Positions 20,031 through 31,269 of a stretch of 64,000 bases of DNA are shown here, piece after piece (position 1 is the first letter of the stretch; each line of letters opens with the position of its first letter). The notes under the pieces were generated by a model. That model did no database searches. It saw nothing but the letters and a program-made list of their open reading frames with translations, and was not told where the DNA came from. The position numbers were made by a program, and so were the translations under genes. Origin of the DNA: Isochrysis galbana (lineage: Eukaryota > Haptophyta > Isochrysidales > Isochrysidaceae). Location: the NCBI GenBank assembly GCA_018136815.1, contig CM030932.1:5866407-5930406 (forward strand), read 5' to 3'.

Positions 20031-20179
20031 ATGCCAAAATTAGCCCAGCCCCTGAAAGCGCGCGCCGTAGGTGTTAAACATCGAGAATGGGTCATCATGT
20101 GTGAATATTGTTGTATAAATAACTATATGGACATTTGATGGCTCCATTCTCCATTCGATTGATGTCCACATGACACTAA

Positions 20180-20330
20180 GGCGTGGAACTAGATACCCAG
20201 ATATCTAGATATCTACCTATCTAGGCCGCTTTTTCACTATCTCTATCTAGGTGGATAGCGCCAAGGCACTATCTATATCTAGGTGGATAGCAATCGGCCG
20301 AAGGCTAGATATCTAGTAGATAATTACCAT
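20180..20330. repeat. CTAGATATCTAGATATC-rich block, left partner
   Basis: Palindromic AGATATCTAGATATCTA and two CTATCTAGGTGGATAGC motifs spaced by about 42 bp. The same motifs recur in the same orientation at 21350-21475, on the other side of a hAT remnant. They may be subterminal repeats of an old hAT element; I found no clear inverted termini. Just left, at 20095-20170, lies a block also seen at 24445-24510. Confidence 0.55.
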
Positions 20331-20439
20331 GTTAGCGCACCTACACTTACAGAGCAGGCAGCGCGCTCGTGCGTACAACAGCTATACAGCCACGGCCCCA
20401 CCGACCACCGACATGCTACCGCCAAGCACGGGCACTCTA

Positions 20440-20781
20440 TCACTCATAATTAACAGATGCTATCAGAGCGTGTTCAAGGGTCTCATCACCCTGAGACGCC
20501 TTGAGGTCATCATGTAGCTTGCCGGCTTTGGAGAACATGCGCTCAACGCCCGCCGAGCTAGCCGGGCGACCCAAGTATTGTCGAGCCATCTTCACTAAGG
20601 TAGGCAGTCCCGCTGGCCGTCCGGTCGCAGGATCTGCTGGGAGGCCATGATCGCGCGCCTTCCACCAAGCTAGCAAGTCCAAGTCGAGATTCAATTCCGC
20701 TGGGAGAGCCAGGTACTTCTCTAGATCATCCTGCTCGTTGTGCTGCCACAACGAGGCATCAGAGGCAGCAGCTCCCGGCAT
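20440..20781 (-). pseudogene. hAT transposase C-terminal dimerisation fragment
   Basis: A 113-residue frame with LDLLAWWKARDHGLP, LVKMARQYLGRPASSAGVER and MFSKAGKLHDDLKAS, the standard hAT C-terminal dimerisation region. No catalytic core lies upstream; that side (above 20800) is taken up by G-rich tandem repeats. The fragment is probably what is left of a hAT element whose ends may be the AGATATC blocks at 20180 and 21350. It differs from the remnants at 16567 and 42790, so several hAT lineages have been active here. Confidence 0.75.
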
Positions 20782-20817
20782 GTCAAGCGTGGGGGCAAGC
20801 GGGGTGGCAAAGATTGA

Positions 20818-21354
20818 ACTGGCAAGTCCGTTGCCGAGTGCGAGTGCACTTTTCGCAGATTTAGATTTGGCAGGGGGGAGAAGGGGGGGGGAACGGGGGG
20901 AAGGGGGGGGGGGGGCGATGGAGTGGCTGGGGGCTGGGGGCTGGGGACGCGGTTCTAATTTCTAACTTTAGCACGGTCCTAGATATCTAGATATCTACTG
21001 GCAAGTCCGTTGCCGAGTGCGAGTGCACTTTTCGCAGATTTAGATTTGGCAGGGGGGAGAAGGGGGGGGGAACGGGGGGGAAGGGGGGGGGGGGCGATGG
21101 AGTGGCTGGGGGCTGGGGGCTGGGGACGCGGTTCTAACTTCTAACTTTAGCACGGTCCTAGATATCTAGATATCTACTGGCAAGTCCGTTGCCGAGTGCG
21201 AGTGCACTTTTCGCAGATTTAGATTTGGCAGGGGGGAGAAGGGGGGGGAACGGGGGGGAAGGGGGGGGGGGGGGCGATGGAGTGGCTGGGGACTGGGGGC
21301 TGGGGACGCGGTTCTAACTTCTAACTTTAGCACGATCCTAGATATCTAGATATC
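20818..21354. repeat. three tandem copies of a 179-bp unit
   Basis: Units start at 20818, 20997 and 21176 with ACTGGCAAGTCCGTTGCCGA. They contain a long impure G tract and end in CTAGATATCTAGATATCTA. Copies differ by a few bases, mostly G-run length, so the array expanded recently or is kept similar by conversion. Confidence 0.92.
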
Positions 21355-21475
21355 TTAGATATCTAGATATCTAGGCCGAAAAATCCACTATCTATATCTA
21401 GGTGGATAGCACCAGGGCACTATCTGTGTCTAGGTGGATAGCTCCAAGGCACTATCGACTTCTATCTAGATAGTG
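21355..21475. repeat. CTAGATATC block, right partner
   Basis: Repeats TATCTAGGCCG and CTATCTAGGTGGATAGC as at 20200-20290, in the same orientation, and closes the region holding the hAT fragment. Confidence 0.5.
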
Positions 21476-21522
21476 CTCGTCAGGGGTAATTCAACTTCAA
21501 CGCCTTACATGACACATGATCC

Positions 21523-22449
21523 TAGATGGGAAATACGTATTCACCGTATTTGGACGAAGGCCAAATACAGACCGTATTTACCGTATTTGAAACTGCCTCA
21601 ATATGACCCTCCGTATTTGGACGGTGGCGCAGGCGCGCGCGTCGAAAGTCCCCACGCCATGATCTTGTTTTGGTCTCATAGGCCGGGGGGCCTAATGGGA
21701 GGGTGAGGAGCGAGCAGATTATTAGAGAGGAGCTGTGGGGAAGGAGAGATGGCTGGATAGGGCGCTATACCCATGCGCTAGGCATGGGCAGCGCCGCCAC
21801 CTCAGGGCATGTCCTCCCTCTGTTTGGTCATATGTTGAGATGTTGAGATGTTTTGTGCCTACAACCTACAACAGAGGACAGAGGAGGACGAGGGGGTTTG
21901 TGCTGCTTGGGTTAAATGCAGTAGGAAGAGGGAGTGAGCGAGCAGAGTGAGAGGGGGAGTCAAGCGTTGAATGAAGGCCCATGGATGGCCCATGGCAGGG
22001 CACCGAGTTGTAGGTTCCTGTGGTGCACAAGAGTGGGGTGGGAAGGAGAATTGTGTCAGCAATGGGCAATGGGCATTGCTGCATTGTTTGTTTGCGCAAT
22101 GCAGCACCGCTGCAGCCATGCGTCATGCGCGCAACGAGCGCGGATCGCGCGAGGCACGGTCAGGGTTGGGGTTCAGGATGGGGTACGCGCTCCATCTACA
22201 TTCTCACATGCTCTCATCATGATGAGATGATGGGTGAAGGGGAAGGGGGGGCGGGGGGGGAGAGGGCGTTGGCGCTGGCGCTAGGGCAATATATGGCATA
22301 TGCTGGCGATTGGCGACGGGGGAGGCTTGGGGAATGGGAGCCCCCCCCCGGTACTGTATTTGGTACCGTATTTGGCTGTATTTGGACGAAGGCCAAATAC
22401 AGACTGTATTTACCGTATTTGGAAGCCCCCTCACCGTATTTCCCATCTA
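21523..22449. mobile_element. non-autonomous DNA element with TAGATGGGAAATACG ends
   Basis: The left end TAGATGGGAAATACG at 21523 and its inverted copy ending at 22449 enclose 927 bp. TA at both extremes fits a TA target duplication. Inside both ends lie arrays of (C)CGTATTTGG and the palindrome-like CCAAATACAG, which give strong self-pairing. No transposase is encoded. A second copy of the ends is at 31302 and about 33951. Confidence 0.72.
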
Positions 22450-22454
22450 CCACC

Positions 22455-22492
22455 TAGGCACATGATGTCCCATGATTGACGGAACGACACCT
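22455..22492 (-). repeat. AGGTGTCGTTCCGTC terminus, single end
   Basis: On the minus strand this reads AGGTGTCGTTCCGTCAATC then ATGGGACATCA. Near-identical ends are at about 24498-24533 (minus) and 62714-62750 (plus). The core CGTTCCGTCAA is shared with the ends of the MGQYF-carrying family. Confidence 0.55.
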
Positions 22493-22776
22493 TAGTTGCG
22501 CGTGTGGCAAGAATATTAAGCCTTTCTTTTCTGTTGTGTATTCCACAGTCCTTGAAACAGTATTTGAACTACTCGCCCGAGCGCTCATTCACCCTCGCCC
22601 TTTCAACGACCCTCAAACCTCAAATAACGCTGTAAAAGCTCTTACTATCCACCAGTCTCTACAAAACTAGAGCGCGCGCGACTCCATCGGATGTTTGGAT
22701 GTTTGGATGACCGGTTGTTGTTCGGGCGCAGGCGCGTTGCTGCCGATCGCGACGAGGGACGGGCAGAGCGACAAAC

Positions 22777-23379
22777 ATGGGCTTCCAGCAAGACACGCCA
22801 TCCCCTAGGCCGACCCGGAGTCTTCCAGCTTGGGGTCTTGGACCTACGCCCCCAAGAATAGCGTACGCAAACGATGACATTGCAGAAGGTCAGATAGGCC
22901 GGTACGAGCATTTTATCCCAAGTTGTCCAGATTCAGACTTGCCAAACGCTTTTGTACGTTCTGCAGAGAAACAGGATGCCCAGGAAGACCGTCGTTTTGC
23001 TCTCATAGCTGACCGACAGCATCAGCAAGAGGACCGAATCCTAGGATATGTCACTCAGTCAGGTGACTACATGCGGCGGTCCCAAGAAAGTATGAGGGCT
23101 ATGTTGGATGAGCATTGCCGACTTCAATCAAATCAAAAAGCTCAAGCCCAAGCCAACGAGGCTCGTCTAGTAGCACACAACCTTGAATATGCGTCCGCCG
23201 TAGAACGAACTTACCATATTCGTGCTGATTTGCGAGCGCGAGAGCAAGCTGAAGCAGCTGAGGCCAACCGCAGGGCGATCGAGGAAAAGCAACAGCGCAA
23301 GTTGCAAGAGCGGCTAGAGGAACAACGTCTACATGCGAGTAGCAATTTTATGGATCGTTTTGGAGCATCACTGAAATGA
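22777..23379 (+). CDS. coiled-coil protein of unknown function
   Basis: A 200-residue frame without recognised family. The first 45 residues are Pro-rich (RPTRSLPAWGLGPTPPRIA). From about residue 60 the sequence is strongly charged and helical (QDAQEDRRFALIADRQHQQE, REQAEAAEANRRAIEEKQQR), ending NFMDRFGASLK. Codon use is more balanced than in the GC-driven openings nearby, which favours a real gene or exon. It could be a single exon of a longer gene, or belong to a mobile element: recognisable element ends lie on both sides (22449 and 23733). Confidence 0.5.
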   Translation: MGFQQDTPSPRPTRSLPAWGLGPTPPRIAYANDDIAEGQIGRYEHFIPSCPDSDLPNAFVRSAEKQDAQEDRRFALIADRQHQQEDRILGYVTQSGDYMRRSQESMRAMLDEHCRLQSNQKAQAQANEARLVAHNLEYASAVERTYHIRADLRAREQAEAAEANRRAIEEKQQRKLQERLEEQRLHASSNFMDRFGASLK

Positions 23380-23395
23380 CAACTTCATTCACATT

Positions 23396-23623
23396 GTGTT
23401 CGGATGGACAACTGCATGTCGTAATCAGGAAGACGATGTAAACCGAGCAATTTTACGGCAGTGGAGGGCTGCTTGTACCGTTGAAGCCATCCGGGTACAG
23501 TTCACAGACGCTAAAGCAAGCAAGGTGCAAGTCTTGGGTGAAGTCATGCATGACCAAGGTCTTGGCGTTGTGGCTAGCGGCTCAAACTACCTCCTCCTAG
23601 AGCGAGGACAAAGTAGGAAGTAA
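23396..23623 (+). CDS. small uncharacterised reading frame
   Basis: 75 residues (MFGWTTACRNQEDDVNRAIL...) beginning 17 bp after the stop of the coiled-coil frame. There is no family resemblance. It might be a further exon or frame-shifted continuation of the gene before it, but I found no convincing splice pair. Low support. Confidence 0.25.
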   Translation: MFGWTTACRNQEDDVNRAILRQWRAACTVEAIRVQFTDAKASKVQVLGEVMHDQGLGVVASGSNYLLLERGQSRK

Positions 23624-23642
23624 AAACCTAAAGGATGAAGAT

Positions 23643-23722
23643 TATTCATTATCGCGCTCTACTTGCAAGCACTAGTGCTATTCATTATCGCGCTCTACTA
23701 GCAAGCACTAGTGCTAGCTAGG
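23643..23722. repeat. 42-bp tandem duplication
   Basis: ATTCATTATCGCGCTCTACT and the following AGCAAGCACTAGTGCT occur twice in a row, just left of the terminus at 23733. Confidence 0.8.
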
Positions 23723-23799
23723 CCTGGGCCCAAAGTCGCGTTCCGTCGAAAGAGGACCAGGTGGTAGTTTTGTTTTTGCTTAGAATGTTATGTTTTCGC

Positions 23800-26346
23800 A
23801 GATACGGTTAAGATGGAATTGGGGGACGCCGTGCGTGCGCATAGCAACTTTTTCTCCACGGTGCCCTTGTGGCCTGTGGTACCCGAGGCACACGATTACG
23901 TGAACAGGCAATATAACATAAGTCAGGTGTGATGAGTTGCAATCACCCAGGTGTAGCCCGGTCACTCACTAGGGGGGTGCGGAGGGCGAAATCGGTAATG
24001 GGCAAATGGAGGCCTAAAGAAGCTTTCTATACGTTCTGGTATGAGAGCGATTTGCAAAAAAATGGGGGGTCCCGCCGAGCGCGCTGGCGGCGCTCTGGTG
24101 TTGATCCAGTTGCACTGGGTGGCCCACCAGGCACAATATTCACAAATGCCGCCCTTGCAGCTACGCCAATTGGCCCAGCCGGCCGCGTGCACTGCGCCGA
24201 AATCGGCCACGCCCCCAGCTTCAACGCTACCATCACGATGCCGTGACGATACGCGCGAGTGCCCAACTTTGAGCCGGCACCGAGCGCGCTGGCGGCGTTT
24301 TGGTGTTGATCCCGTTGCACTGGGTGGCACACCAAGCACCATATTCACAAATGCCACCCTTGCAGCCACGCCAATCGCCGCAGCCGGCCGCGTGCACCGC
24401 GCCGAAATCGGCCACGCCCTAAAAATCGATAATAGATAATAGGGTATGTGAATATTGTTGTATAAATGAAAATGACTTTGGACATTTGATGGCTCCATTC
24501 GATTGATGTCCCATAATTGACGGAACGACACCTCACGTCAATAATCTTCCTTTTACAAATTTCTTTTTAGTTTGGTTGGCTTCTCGATTCTCAAGCTTGT
24601 CACAAGTTCGGGTCTTCTCTACAAAAGCACACAACCTACAACCTACGCCTACGCATCCTTAACACATCCATCCCCCGAAAGTCTCAACTATCAATAAACT
24701 TATAATCACGACCGGAAGGGCGTGTTTACCGCCCAGAGGGAGTCCCGTGCGTAGCACCCTTTTTCTTTTTGCTTCTTTTTCTTTAGGGTGCAAGTGCAAG
24801 AACAAGAACCGGGTCTGTCTGTCCGAATAAATATCGCCAGGGGGGCACCGTTCCCCCCGCGCGGAAGCGGGGCCTCTTACAGTGTGAGAAAAAGTCCCGC
24901 TGGGGGACAATAAGAAAAAACTGGGCTCAAGCAGACAAGTCCCCGGCACCCGGGGAGAGCCGCGAGAGGCGAGGCCGGAGAGGAGAATTCTCTCGGGGGA
25001 GGATTAGAGAGGGTGAGGGCCTGGCGAAACAACTGTAATGCAGCGACCGGGAAACGTAAGTTCTCTGTCGTTCACCGACAAATGATTGGACAACTCCACG
25101 ATAGATAGATTTATTTCTCATAAACATATCATTAAATTATGTTACGAATGGTGCCCCCAGCGCCCTTTCAAACATGCCACAGACACTAGAAATCAGGCTC
25201 TAGACGCGCACATATGGACTGCCTGCGCGTCGCCATGCGGCGCACAGACAGTTCATACACATATCTTACGAATACACACGCGCACTGCCCCCCCAATTCG
25301 ACCCCTTCGAGCCCTGTAGCCGATCTGCTGACCGGCCGCGCCTGCCGAGAGAGACGCCAACTCTGACTTTTCTGCCAGGGAAGCTTGCTGCGAGGCGGGT
25401 GTGGGCTAGGGCGGGGTCAGGTGCTGGGTATGGCACACCCAGGCCAAGGCCGGGAGGGGGGCTCGCGCTGCGCGCGCGCTGCTCGCACCTGGCTTCTGGC
25501 GCTCGTCTGCGCGCTGCGAAGGGGGGGAGTGCGAGAACGACCTGGAGGCGAGCGCGGCGAGCGTGAAGGGGCACATCGCGGCAGGCAGCGTGGGGGGGAC
25601 TTACCACTGGTGTTGGCCGCGCGAGTATACCCCTGTGGCAAGCTGGGCTGCCAGAGCAAGGAGTGGGGGAAGTTAGGGGGAGGGGAGCGGCGCGCGGCGG
25701 GCCTCCGCGGCCGCTGCAGCGGCCAAGTCCCCGGCACCCGGGGAGATAGCCGTTGGAGCGAGCCCTTATTGTCACCTTTTGGTACCAGAATCCGATCCTT
25801 CCCCCCGCGCGGAATACAATACATATGAGAAAAAGTAAAAAGACGCCACTCGCTATGCTGCTCTGCGCTGCGCGCTCGCCACTCCTTGCCCCACCCCCCA
25901 CCCCCTCCTGGCCCTGCCCATGGACCCCACCGCGCATTACAATGCCGCTCTGCGTGAGCTGGCCGTCGCGCGAGTGCGGCAGTTCCGGAGCGATCGCCGC
26001 CTGCGCGGCCGCCCGCCCGCGCCCGAGCCCATGATGGCCGCCCTTGCGTTCACCCAGTCCGCCCTACGCCTGCCCCAGCACCGTGACCGCCTCCTGCAGC
26101 TGCTCCACAGGTGGCAGTGTGGCGAGCACGCATGTGATTGCCACTCATCATGCGCACGGCGTGCGCCTGCCGAAACCCTTTATGCGCATCCGTGACGGCG
26201 TGCGGAAACTTCCATGCACACGCACGGCGTCCCCGCGGGGGGACCGATCCACACGCATCTGGCGAAACTCCAGGGTCCTCCTCCCAGACTTCATCCCCCG
26301 CTTCACTCTCCTCTTCCTCCTCCACAACCCTCCTCGCTCCTTCGAC
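23800..26346. other. left part of copy 1, repeats only
   Basis: No gene recognised. GC-rich openings on both strands between 25260 and 25940 have no family likeness. The palindrome TCCCCGGCACCCGGGGA occurs near 24940 and 25730. TTCCCCCCGCGCGGAA occurs near 24850 and 25800. A possible upstream frame (MDPTAHYNAALRELAVARVR, from 25920) is not conserved in frame in copies 2 and 3. Confidence 0.4.
24076..24420. repeat. two diverged tandem units of about 205 bp
   Basis: A unit from CCGAGCGCGCTGGCGGCG through CAGTTGCACTGGGTGGC to GCCGAAATCGGCCACGCCC occurs at about 24077 and again at about 24282 with roughly one change in ten. Weak similarity to 16220-16260 and 44080-44110 suggests a wider family. 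Confidence 0.7.
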
Positions 26347-26931
26347 ATGGGCCAGTACTTTGTCTACATCGCCAAGCGACTCGGTCACCGCACCTACGAG
26401 GAGATCCGCACCCCAGCCTTCAGGTTCTGCGAACACATGGAGGAGGGCATGGGCGGTGCCATCCTGGCGATGCTGCTCGTCACAGCCTCCGGCATGGGCC
26501 GTGGATGTGGAGACTTCCGCGTGGATTTGGCCAAGGAACGCTACCCGTCGATGTGGGCACTCATCGAGCCATACATGGGCCGTTGGTGCAAGGCACAGCT
26601 CATGCTCGTCGGCGACTACTCCGACGAGTACGACAAGATCCCAATCCCAAAGACCAGATAAATTGGAGAGGAGGCCGCCGTCGCGTACCTCTGCATGGAA
26701 TACATCATGGCGGTCGCGTACGCTGAAACGAATCCCATGGTGCAAGTGCGCCGAGCAGCTGGCAAATTCTACATGCAGAACCAGAAGGCCGCCATCGCAC
26801 GCATCACGGACCTCGCCATCCAAGATCAGCCAAGCGACATCGTCGCCTGCCAGGAGAACGACATTGACAATAGGATCGAGGAGGAAGGGTGTGAGAAAAA
26901 GACGAAGAAGATGAAAACTCAGCCTGCGTAA
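26347..26931 (+). pseudogene. MGQYF protein, copy 1, with an in-frame stop
   Basis: The frame starts MGQYFVYIAKRLGHRTYEEI and continues with MGRGCGDFRVDLAKERYPSM, YMGRWCKAQLMLVGDYSDEY. It stops at 26659 (TAA), where copies 2 and 3 have a Tyr codon (TKYIGDEAA). The same frame then continues without further stops to 26931 (IGEEAAVAYLCMEYIMAVAY ... KKTKKMKTQPA). One nonsense change thus cuts the protein to 104 of about 194 residues. The start is set by comparison: upstream codons differ in frame between copies, while everything from MGQYF on is shared. The C-terminus is a Lys-rich tail. I recall uncharacterised proteins starting MGQY with G-x-W and GDY motifs in bacteria and fungi; function unknown. 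Confidence 0.65.
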
Positions 26932-27157
26932 CTGGGGTTGCCAGGGGGTGCTGCGCACTGGCTGGAAAAAAAATACTGTGTTAAAGACGCGACATGCCGT
27001 GGTACCATTGAGTATGGGTATAATAACTAGCTTGTAATAATAATACTCATTGGAGGAATTGTTCAGACATTCCTACCTAAAACGGTGATACCTCACGCTA
27101 GAAATTCTGAGTGAAAACAAAACTATCACCTGGCCCTCTTTTGATGGAACGCGACTT

Positions 27158-27764
27158 GGATTCAAGTTTGAGCCAACCAATGCCAATGTTGCCAAAGGCG
27201 CTGAAGCGGCGGCTTGAAGTAGCTCAAGCATCACCCTCTAGGGTTTCAGCGCGGGTGATGGCGGCTAGTGTGGCAAGCGAGGCGTGTCGGCGCACCGAGC
27301 GAGCAGTTGCTCTGCGTGGGTCGGCCGCGCTGGTTGGCCCACTCACTGTACGTGGCAATGTGAAGTGCGGCTCCTAGGGCTGGAAAGTGACCGCAAGATT
27401 CGGAAGCGGTGTGAGAGAAGTTGAACTAGTGTGTGTGCATGTTTGTTCCACCACCTTTGTACTCCGTTTAGGGGGCTTAAAACGGCTTTAAAATGGCTCA
27501 AATGTACAAAAAATCCCATTTTTTCTCGCAGGGCTAGCGCCCCTGCTTTTGTCAAGATTCACACATGCCAGATGCCCCCCCCCCCGGAGCCGGAGCCCCA
27601 TGGATTTTCAAGGACACCGTCCTTAGTTCAAGGACAGAACTTTCTAACCGCTGAACCTTTAGATGTTTATATATTCACCGGCTAGCCACATTGCGAATGG
27701 CTATTGGAACCACAACCCACTTACACCGACAGACCAATAGACGCGTAAAAATTTGGTGAAGCCG
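27158..27764. other. spacer, nothing recognised
   Basis: Lies between the MGQYF element and the ankyrin gene, whose 3' UTR should be at its right end. Short openings at 27111-27377 and 27431-27685 have no family likeness. Confidence 0.35.
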
Positions 27765-30597
27765 TCAAATCACTGACGGCGACGCCGTTTCAGGCTTATT
27801 CGTTTCGGCAGTCAAAGTCGACGATATCAATGTGGAAGTGCTCTCAAGCAGCATCGCAGTGTTGAAGTGTCCATTTTGACGCGCGATTTGTAACGCATCG
27901 AGACCTGCGGGGAGACAACCGCCGGGGGAAGGGGGATGCTCATAAGGCCAGACGTGATGGCAAGAAACTATTGTGGTATCGGTCACAGGGCACCATATAC
28001 CCTGATGCTCCATGCCCCAAACGGGACGTGGCAAAGCCAACCGTAGTGTATGGTGGTGGAGCCACGAGGGAATACATTCTCGCTCTGGAAATGTTGAGAC
28101 CATGGCCATAGGTTATTGACCATCACTCGACCGTCTCAGAGCAAATTGAGGGCAGGTCACGGGACTGGAATGCAAGCATGGGGGATACCATAGGCTAGGA
28201 CGTTGTGCGTGCAGGGTACCAAGCCAACTAGGCAACATCTACTTAGCGCGCACCCGCAGTAGGGTGCAAAATATCGGTGCGGGCGCCGGCATTCATCAAG
28301 AGACGGGCGCAATCAATATAGCCAGAGCTTGCTGCGACGCTCAGGGCAGACCATCCAACCTTCCCATCCGCGCTGAGAAGCGGTGGATCCGGGGAAGCCT
28401 TCGCCTACGAAAAGGGTGGGATTGGAAAACGTCAACACAATCCGTAGCCGCTCGGCCTCTTCTTAGAAGAAGCGTCATTGATGCATCACATGTGGTGGAC
28501 AAAGATGCATACCTCCAGAAGAAGTTCTACTATGGTTGCAGAACCATTTGCGCCGGCAAGCACCAATGCGGAACAACCAGGCCGGGTAGTCTGCAGGGAG
28601 CCATGCACGGCAATGATGTCTGGAGAAGCGCCAGCTGCGAGGAGCAATCTTACGGCACCCGGCCTGTTCTCTTGAGCGGCGAACATAAGTAGAGTGCGAC
28701 CCATTGAAGGTTCGAAAGCATCAACATCACCCCCCGCCTTCAACCATGCGTCCAGCTTGTCTGTCCACGTCCTCTCATCCTCAGGTGATCTACCCAATTG
28801 CATGAGCTCCTTTATGATGGAGAGAGGCGGAGAAGCCGATGCTGATGATGGCACCCCTTTTGAACCACTCGCCTTTAAGGTGGAAGGTGCAGGAGAGCGG
28901 CATGAAGATGAACTGCTACCGGCCTTCGAGCCCGATCGATCGACAGGGCTTTTCCCCACACGAACTGAACTTCGGTTGGCGTTTCGGAGGATTTCGGCGA
29001 TGCCACTATGCCCAGCTTTCTCTGCCAATTGAAGCCCAGAGTTGCCCTTGAGGTCCCGCACATCGCACGAAGCACCTGCCTGGAGAAGCGCGTTTACCAC
29101 CTCTGCGGATCCTGCCGAGGCCCCAGCAAGCAGTGGCGTGATGCCACGTTCATCGGCTGTGTTCGGCGAAGCTTTCGCCTCCAGAAGTATTGTGCATGTA
29201 GAAGCGTGACAACCTATTGCCGCTCGCAACAATGCGGACTGGCCGTGCATATCATGTTGTTCAAGATTAGCTCGGGCTTCCACAAGTAGTCTTACTACTA
29301 CATCTGAACCGGCTGAGGCGGCACGCACTAATAGGCTCCCGTGCTCATTGGTTGGTGCGACGGCGTCCGGATCACCACCTTGTTGCAACCAGACTGTTAC
29401 GAGCCCTGCATCCAGCAAGCCATCAGCTCCAGCCAACATGGGCGACAATACACGGGGCGATTTGCGCGCGTGCTGTGCCAGGACGACAGAGCGTGCATTC
29501 CCAGCGAGCTGCCGGATCTGTTGGCCCATTTTGTCAGCGAGTTCTCGTGCAGTTGAGCTGGACAGCCACTCAAGGTTCATGGCCTCCCGCCGATTCCTGG
29601 CGTCAATCACAGGGGCGGCTAATATGTCCTTGTTCAAGACCGAGAGTACGGCAGCGTGGCCTGCCTTGATTGCAATCTCATGCGCCGTCAATCCTATCGC
29701 CGAGTGCTTGAGAGAAAGGTCAGCATTTGCGTTAACTAACACCTTGACAACTTCAGCGTGGCCGAGAAATGCAGCCATATGCAACGCAGAGCCACCGTTG
29801 CCGTCAGTGGCGCCTATCGCAGCTCCTGCAGAGACCAGGCTCTTCACAGCAATGACCCTTCCACGGAGTGCAGCATACATGAGTGCGGTACATCCATGAT
29901 GATCTCGCACTTCAAGAGGCGCACCAGCAGTGATGAGCTCATTCACAACACCTATGCCCATCGGGCCTTGCGCTGCAGCCATCAGAAGTGTGCGGCCTCC
30001 AACATCGACAGCCCTGAGATTATCCGGTGAACTACGCAGCCAGGCGTCCACCTTGGAAATGTTGCCTTCAGCAGCCGCCTCCCGCACATCATTCGGGAGC
30101 AATACAGCACCATGAGGCTGCACATCGGCGTCCAGCACGGGCATGTAATAATTACTGCGCGGCATGAGTGCGCTACCCAACTGTTCTTCCGGGGGCTCAT
30201 CCCAGCGTGACTCTTTGGTTACAGGATGGTACCAGTACGGCTGTCCATTCGGAGCGATTGCCTTGCGCCACGTAATCTCCTCGTCGTTGGGCATGCCAGG
30301 TGCCGCCGTGGATCCCGAAGTCCCAGACTGAGAGATTGGTCCTGCCCAGCTTTGCTCACCTGACTGGCCCTCAAGGAGAGGAGCCGCCTCACGGACAAAT
30401 TGCTCCGTGTCCTCGGGGGCAAAGACCAGAGAACCGTCCTGCAATTTGATCTGGTATGGCGCGACACGTCCTTGTGGCCATGATGGATGTGCCCACCACA
30501 GCTGCACAACGACGCCTAGCAGCCACTTCTCATGGCACCAGCATTCTATGCGGTCGCCCACCTGGAAGCGCAAGCTGGGCCGCACCGCGTCGGCCAT
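27765..30597 (-). CDS. WW-domain ankyrin-repeat protein, three exons
   Basis: Probably a protein-interaction scaffold. Exons on the minus strand: 30597-28513, 28404-28254 and 27904-27765. Introns of 108 bp (GTATGC to TCGTAG) and 349 bp (GTGCGC to CCGCAG) are GT-AG, and both joins fall inside ankyrin repeats and restore them: LLLEAKASPDPP and HPTAGLDALQIARQNGH. N-terminus: a module FQVGDRIECWCHEKWLLGVV ... YQIKLQDGSLVFAPEDTEQF that I know from haptophyte and stramenopile proteins. A WW domain follows (TWRKAIAPNGQPYWYHPVTK, SRWDEPP). Then come about ten ankyrin units in two blocks with a Ser-rich linker between. Start Met at 30597 is preferred because the module begins just after it; the frame is open to 30693. 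The target is unknown. Confidence 0.85.
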
Positions 30598-30707
30598 CGC
30601 ACGCGCCGCGCCCTCCCACCTGCACCCTTTTGTTTTGTGCTTGTGCGACGAGCCACGTTCATAGACAGCCAACTTTAACTTTAGTCTGCGCACGTGAATG
30701 CCAACGG

Positions 30708-31269
30708 TAGGGCGGTCAAACAGGGCTTTTAACTTCTAAGGGTGAAAGTTCACCAAGTCAAGATTGAAGTTTTATCACGAGATCGTTAGGGTATGCTACT
30801 GGTAATGGGTATATTAGGCAGAATCTAATGAGAAATATGCACATTTTCGACGCCATTTCCATTTGAACACACAGACCCGAAAATGAACATGTTTTATGTT
30901 TTCGCGCTCGTGCGAAATCGACCTCGACCACAAAAGACAAAAGAGCACCAGAGGTCAGAGGTCGCGCTGTGCGACTCGCATCTGCGTTCCCCGGGCACGG
31001 TGGCACGGTTACCCCCGGACAGGCAGTACAGAGCCCTGCGCGGGCGCACCGCGTCGCCGGCACCCTCCACCTCGCCCCTGCTGGCATCTGCTGCCTGCCT
31101 CTCGCGCGCATGCAGCATGCAGTGCGCGAGTGCGCGGCTAGCCGCGAGCCGTCAAAATGAGCGTCAGGTAGCCCCCCCCCCGAGCTTTTTTTATTGGGCA
31201 TCGCGCCACGGTCAAAAAATGCAGCCCAGCCCTTACTCATGTTTGAAAAAACCCTGTTTGACCGCCCTA
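30708..31269. mobile_element. TAGGGCGGTCAAACA-ended element, short copy
   Basis: 562 bp from TAGGGCGGTCAAACAGGG to the inverted CCCTGTTTGACCGCCCTA, with TA at both extremes. The left 160 bp match 512-677. The right 80 bp are the reverse complement of 31373-31452. No transposase. TA targets plus short inverted ends suggest a Tc1/mariner-type MITE. It lies about 110 bp upstream of the ankyrin gene's start, so it could affect that promoter. Confidence 0.8.

Larger units (their letters stand above)
23733..27157 (+). mobile_element. MGQYF-gene transposable element, copy 1
   Basis: 3425 bp bounded by inverted termini. The left end is AAGTCGCGTTCCGTCGAAAG followed by AGGACCAGGTG; the right end reads the same on the minus strand, with GATGG for GACGG. 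The MGQYF frame lies near the right end on the plus strand, 226 bp from that terminus, as in copy 3. The left 2 kb hold other repeats: a TAGCCCGGTCACTCAC block at 23945, a duplicated unit at 24076-24420 and an AGGTGTCGTTCCGTC end at 24533. The copy is therefore composite. I could not define a target duplication. It encodes no known transposase. Confidence 0.6.

Noticed and set aside
19618..20098. Pro-rich and Gly-rich frames
   Set aside because: They are readings of a G-rich minisatellite.
26044..26661. A longer MGQYF protein starting upstream at 26044
   Set aside because: Upstream codons are in different frames in the other two copies; shared protein sequence begins at MGQYF.
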